From Shewanella sp. (GTDB taxonomy: Bacteria; Pseudomonadota; Gammaproteobacteria; Enterobacterales; Shewanellaceae): a stretch of 38,100 nucleotides of DNA. Below, one piece after another: positions 35,209-38,100 of the stretch. The stretch is taken from assembly GCF_013214165.1 (NCBI RefSeq), contig NZ_JABSSM010000041.1, positions 1-38,100 of the forward strand, read 5' to 3'. The first letter of the stretch is position 1, and each line of letters opens with the position of its first letter. Below the pieces are notes generated by a model that worked only from the letters and a program-made list of their open reading frames with translations, was not told the DNA's origin and made no database searches. The position numbers were made by a program, and so were the translations under genes.

Positions 35209-36426
35209 ATGACCTTAGGTGTGGGCGGTTCGACCGCAATGCAAGAGTTGGTAAAACTGAGTGATATGACCCAGGGCACTAAGCCTATCTCCAAGGGTGA
35301 ATTTTGTGCGCGTATCGAGAAGGCCCAGCAGCTGATGAAAGCTCAGGGAATTGACGCCATCTACATCAACGCGGGGACTAACTTGTATTACTATACGGGG
35401 ACTCGTTGGTATGCCAGTGAGCGTATGGTTGGCGCCATCATTCCTGCCGTCGGCGCACTGGAATATATTGCTCCGGCATTCGAGGTCGATACGCTGTTAG
35501 GCTATATGGTTATCGAAGCTAAGGTGAATACCTGGCATGAAGATGAGAGCCCATATGCCTTGTTCGGTGAAGTGCTCAAACAGATGGACATCAATAGCGG
35601 CAAAGTTGGTATCGATGAGTCTGCAGCCTTCTTCATCTTCGATGGTGTGCGTCAGGCACATAGCCAGTTCGATTATGTCAATGCTAAGCCTGTGACTGCG
35701 GCTTGTCGCATGATCAAGTCTGATCTCGAGCTTAGCTTATTGCAACGTGCTAAGGACATGACTCTCGAGGTCCATAAAGCGGCGGCGCGTATCTTGAGAG
35801 AAGGCATCACAGTCGGTGAAATTGAAGCCTTTATCAATGATGCTCACAAGGCCGTGGGTGCTCCTGCCGGTTCTTACTTCTGTATCGTGTTATTCGGTGA
35901 AGACAGTGCTTATCCTCATGGGGTCAAGTCGCCTAAAGTGCTTGAGAAAAATGATACCGTGCTTATCGACACAGGTTGTCAGCTGCAAGGTTATAACTCA
36001 GATATCACCCGTACCTTCGTGTTCGGTGAGCCGAGCGATCGCCAGCGTGAAATTTGGCAACACGAGCAAGAGGCTCAGATTGCGGCATTTGAGGCGGCTA
36101 AAATTGGCGCCCCCTGTGCTAGTGTCGATAGGGCGGCCCGTGATGTGCTCGAAGCCGCAGGTTTTGGTCCAGGCTATGCTGTGCCTGGCTTGCCTCATAG
36201 AACCGGTCACGGTATCGGCTTAGATATTCACGAGTGGCCTTATTTGGTGCTTAATGATCAGACGCCTTTGGCTGCGGGTATGTGTTTCAGTAATGAGCCC
36301 ATGTTATGTGTCCCCGGCGAGTTTGGTGTGCGCCATGAAGATCATTTCTACATGACAAATGCAGGCCCTGTGTGGTTCACCAGGCCAATGCATTCCATCG
36401 ATGATCCGTTCGGATATGAAGCTTGA
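35209..36426 (+). CDS. M24 family Xaa-Pro peptidase/dipeptidase
   Basis: This 405-residue protein has an N-terminal creatinase-like domain (about 25-170) and an M24 catalytic domain (about 180-395). Metal ligands are complete: Asp254, Asp265, His334 (HRTGHGIGLD), Glu363 (SNEP) and Glu377 (VRHED). It is a prolidase or aminopeptidase P relative; the exact specificity is open. AGGG stands seven bases before the ATG. It follows the MFS gene by 212 bases and may be independently transcribed. It is not closely similar to the long M24B enzyme in the window. Confidence 0.9.
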   Translation: MTLGVGGSTAMQELVKLSDMTQGTKPISKGEFCARIEKAQQLMKAQGIDAIYINAGTNLYYYTGTRWYASERMVGAIIPAVGALEYIAPAFEVDTLLGYMVIEAKVNTWHEDESPYALFGEVLKQMDINSGKVGIDESAAFFIFDGVRQAHSQFDYVNAKPVTAACRMIKSDLELSLLQRAKDMTLEVHKAAARILREGITVGEIEAFINDAHKAVGAPAGSYFCIVLFGEDSAYPHGVKSPKVLEKNDTVLIDTGCQLQGYNSDITRTFVFGEPSDRQREIWQHEQEAQIAAFEAAKIGAPCASVDRAARDVLEAAGFGPGYAVPGLPHRTGHGIGLDIHEWPYLVLNDQTPLAAGMCFSNEPMLCVPGEFGVRHEDHFYMTNAGPVWFTRPMHSIDDPFGYEA

Positions 36427-36566
36427 TTTCAGGCCGTTAACGTTTAACTTTGAGTTTCGAGTGGCTAAATTCAGGGGGGAGGCCTACTGATTGCTGGTAT
36501 TGGGCATCATGAGGTACGGCCCGCTACTGTAGCGATTCAATCTGGCTAGCTTCAAATCATACCATG

Positions 36567-36595
36567 AAAAAACGCGCCGATAATGGCGCGTTTTT
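36567..36595. terminator. Bidirectional terminator
   Basis: AAAAAACGCGCC and GGCGCGTTTTT form a strong GC stem with T tracts on both strands, between the convergent M24 and FKBP genes. Confidence 0.93.
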
Positions 36596-36631
36596 ATTTA
36601 TATCTGCTTATGGATCATTTTAACAAGCAGA

Positions 36632-37102
36632 TCAATCTATGCTGATAAGCTCTACGTCGAAAATGAGTACCGAGCCTGCAGAAATCTTACCCGTCGAACG
36701 ATTGCCATAGGCCAAGGTACTTGGAACAAAGAAGCGGATCTTCTCTCCGGTTACCATGAGTTGCACGCCTTCGGTCCAGCCTTTAATCACGCGATTAAGG
36801 GGAAAGGCAATAGGTTCGCCGCGTTCCACTGAGCTATCGAATACTGTGCCGTCGATAAGAGTTCCGTGATAATGGACGGTAACGGTATCGCTGGCTTTAG
36901 GATGGGTCTCGCCATCACCCTTATTCAATACTTTATATTGAAGACCCGACAGGGTCTCAACCACACCTTCTGCATTTTTGTTTTCTGCTAAGAAAACCTG
37001 GCCTAGTTCAATATTTTCCTTAGATACTTTTTGATTGTTCATCGAGGTAAAGAAATAAAAAATGACGCCGGCAATGACGACAATGGCTAAAAGCATTTTC
37101 AT
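36632..37102 (-). CDS. Membrane-anchored FKBP-type peptidyl-prolyl isomerase
   Basis: The product of 156 residues starts with an uncleaved-looking membrane helix (MLLAIVVIAGVIFYFFTSM) followed by a linker and an FKBP domain (about 45-156) with VTVHYHGTLIDGTVFDSS, FPLNRVIKGWTEGVQLM and AYGNRSTGKISAGSVLIFDVEL. It should act at the periplasmic face of the inner membrane. Its FKBP domain is a clear paralogue of the FkpA domain elsewhere in the window, but it lacks the dimerisation domain. I chose the ATG at 37102; an in-frame ATG at 37177 would hide the membrane helix behind 25 residues. Confidence 0.9.
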   Translation of the reverse strand: MKMLLAIVVIAGVIFYFFTSMNNQKVSKENIELGQVFLAENKNAEGVVETLSGLQYKVLNKGDGETHPKASDTVTVHYHGTLIDGTVFDSSVERGEPIAFPLNRVIKGWTEGVQLMVTGEKIRFFVPSTLAYGNRSTGKISAGSVLIFDVELISID

Positions 37103-37219
37103 GGAATGGATCTCTTGATTGAATTGACCCAATGGTACTGATTGCCGGCTAATGGGTAAAGCAACTTTGAACAACAACCGAGCGGCGTCAAGTTTACTAT
37201 GCTAGTTCAGTGTCTAAGA

Positions 37220-37609
37220 TCATGGCAGAAATGCCTGTCCCTGTGGGGAAATAAGCCAAATGAAACCTGCACTGTTTAGCGCTATCATGCACCAGAGTCC
37301 TATTCTAAAGCTTAATTTCTGCGACTTATGCCTCAAGCTTTGCTGGGCTATGATGGCTCCAGGCCAACCGCCGCAGAGGGCCAGTAGTTGCAAGCTGCTC
37401 TCCTTGGTTCGCCAGCGTCCATCTCGGGCGGCAGACTTGTCTCTGGCATAGGCTGCGAAGGTAATGACACTGATGACAAGGTAGATGACTAATACGGCCA
37501 GTGGTAGCCTTTCAACAATGACGCTGGCGGCGACAAGCACCAAGAAGGATAAGGCGACAAGCTTAGTTGCGGCGCTGTTTTTTTTTCGGCTCATGGACGC
37601 TGCTATCAT
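37220..37609 (-). CDS. DUF1294 membrane protein
   Basis: This 129-residue protein has three to four membrane segments. The core YLVISVITFAAYARDKSAA, WRTKESSLQLLALCGGWPGA and QQSLRHKSQK is the DUF1294 signature, a family of unknown function sometimes fused to a cold-shock domain, which is absent here. The start is uncertain: ATG 37609 and ATG 37594 both lack a good ribosome site. Confidence 0.82.
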   Translation of the reverse strand: MIAASMSRKKNSAATKLVALSFLVLVAASVIVERLPLAVLVIYLVISVITFAAYARDKSAARDGRWRTKESSLQLLALCGGWPGAIIAQQSLRHKSQKLSFRIGLWCMIALNSAGFIWLISPQGQAFLP

Positions 37610-37639
37610 TGAGAGTGGATATAAAAGAGAGCGAGTCTA

Positions 37640-38100
37640 TCAGAAATACTCAATTTCTAGCTCATAGATCTCTGAATTAGCCTCATCAGACTCGTATTTT
37701 GCCACTAGATAAAAGTCATCCCGCTCTAGATCAACCATATCGATGTTATCATCAGCATCTGCATATTGTTTGAGTAGTGATTGCTTATTCGTAGGTAAAC
37801 CTAGCTGTATTATGGCTTGAAGAAATGGAGCTTGCGTATCGTTTTGTGTAGCTGCAAACACCGCAGGAGACACTTTTATTTTACTCAGTCGTTCATCATT
37901 ATATTGCACCTGAAGATGGTCACCAATCAACCACCAAATTCCAGTCGCTGAAATATTCAATCGACTCATTTTTGGATATATTTGCTGTAATTGGCTTAAA
38001 CTGGGTTTGTTGACTTGGGATAAACTAAGGAGTGAAAATAGTGCGCTGAGCTGTGATTCTGTTGGAGTGATAGAGGCATAACGCTTCTGGTTGGCACCTT
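37640..38100 (-). CDS. Partial gene of unknown function, 5' end beyond the window
   Basis: The reading frame is open from its stop at 37640 through the last base, with no stop upstream of the ATG at 37969. The codons between 37970 and 38100 give a plausible protein (ending SLSQLQQIYPKMSRLNI). The gene therefore very probably starts outside the window, and 37969 is an internal Met. The visible 153 residues are acidic towards the C-terminus (DADDNIDMVDLERDD, ESDEANSEIYELEIEYF) and show no signal or known domain. I do not recognise the family. Confidence 0.7.
   Translation of the reverse strand, partial: GANQKRYASITPTESQLSALFSLLSLSQVNKPSLSQLQQIYPKMSRLNISATGIWWLIGDHLQVQYNDERLSKIKVSPAVFAATQNDTQAPFLQAIIQLGLPTNKQSLLKQYADADDNIDMVDLERDDFYLVAKYESDEANSEIYELEIEYF

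Overview
The window looks like chromosome of a marine gammaproteobacterium, most probably Shewanella. The best evidence is a divergent narP-narQ / nrfA block encoding a pentahaem nitrite reductase with no nrfBCD or nrfH beside it. Other support comes from slyX facing fkpA, a YacL/UPF0231 protein, a DUF2960-like protein and an LpoB/COG3014 lipoprotein pair. Assignments rest on motifs read by eye; no database search was run.

Layout. Bases 1-4140 are accessory DNA: one AT-rich gene for a SIR2-STAND (Avs5-like) protein, a probable single-gene anti-phage system, lies between two copies of a direct repeat whose 83-bp cores are identical. Core genome begins at rpiA (4294-4950, minus). It is followed by a cyclophilin lipoprotein, a CBS-pair protein, a Tat-exported PhoD-like phosphatase, a phosphoribosyltransferase and a small coiled-coil membrane protein. 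Next comes an envelope block (9917-16958): an M1-peptidase-like lipoprotein that has lost its zinc site, LpoB and its COG3014 partner, and a WD40 lipoprotein with slyX, which diverges from fkpA. YacL separates this from the respiratory block (17590-21655), where NarQ/NarP should sense nitrate/nitrite and control nrfA; a perfect 7-2-7 NarP-type palindrome lies in the shared promoter region.

The rest is mostly housekeeping: an RDD membrane protein, DUF2960, M32 carboxypeptidase, an orphan YqiJ-like protein, a DUF2913-like protein, an RhlE-type helicase, a receiver-EAL c-di-GMP phosphodiesterase, a divergent ydcO (BenE)/ydcN (XRE-cupin) pair with a 20-bp perfect palindromic operator, two M24 metallopeptidases flanking an MFS transporter, a membrane-anchored FKBP, a DUF1294 protein, and a gene that runs off the right edge.

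The strongest second-look items are the repeat-bounded SIR2-STAND gene, the inactive M1-like lipoprotein, the NarP palindrome and the ydcO/ydcN operators. I found no tRNA, rRNA, CRISPR array, integrase or transposase gene.
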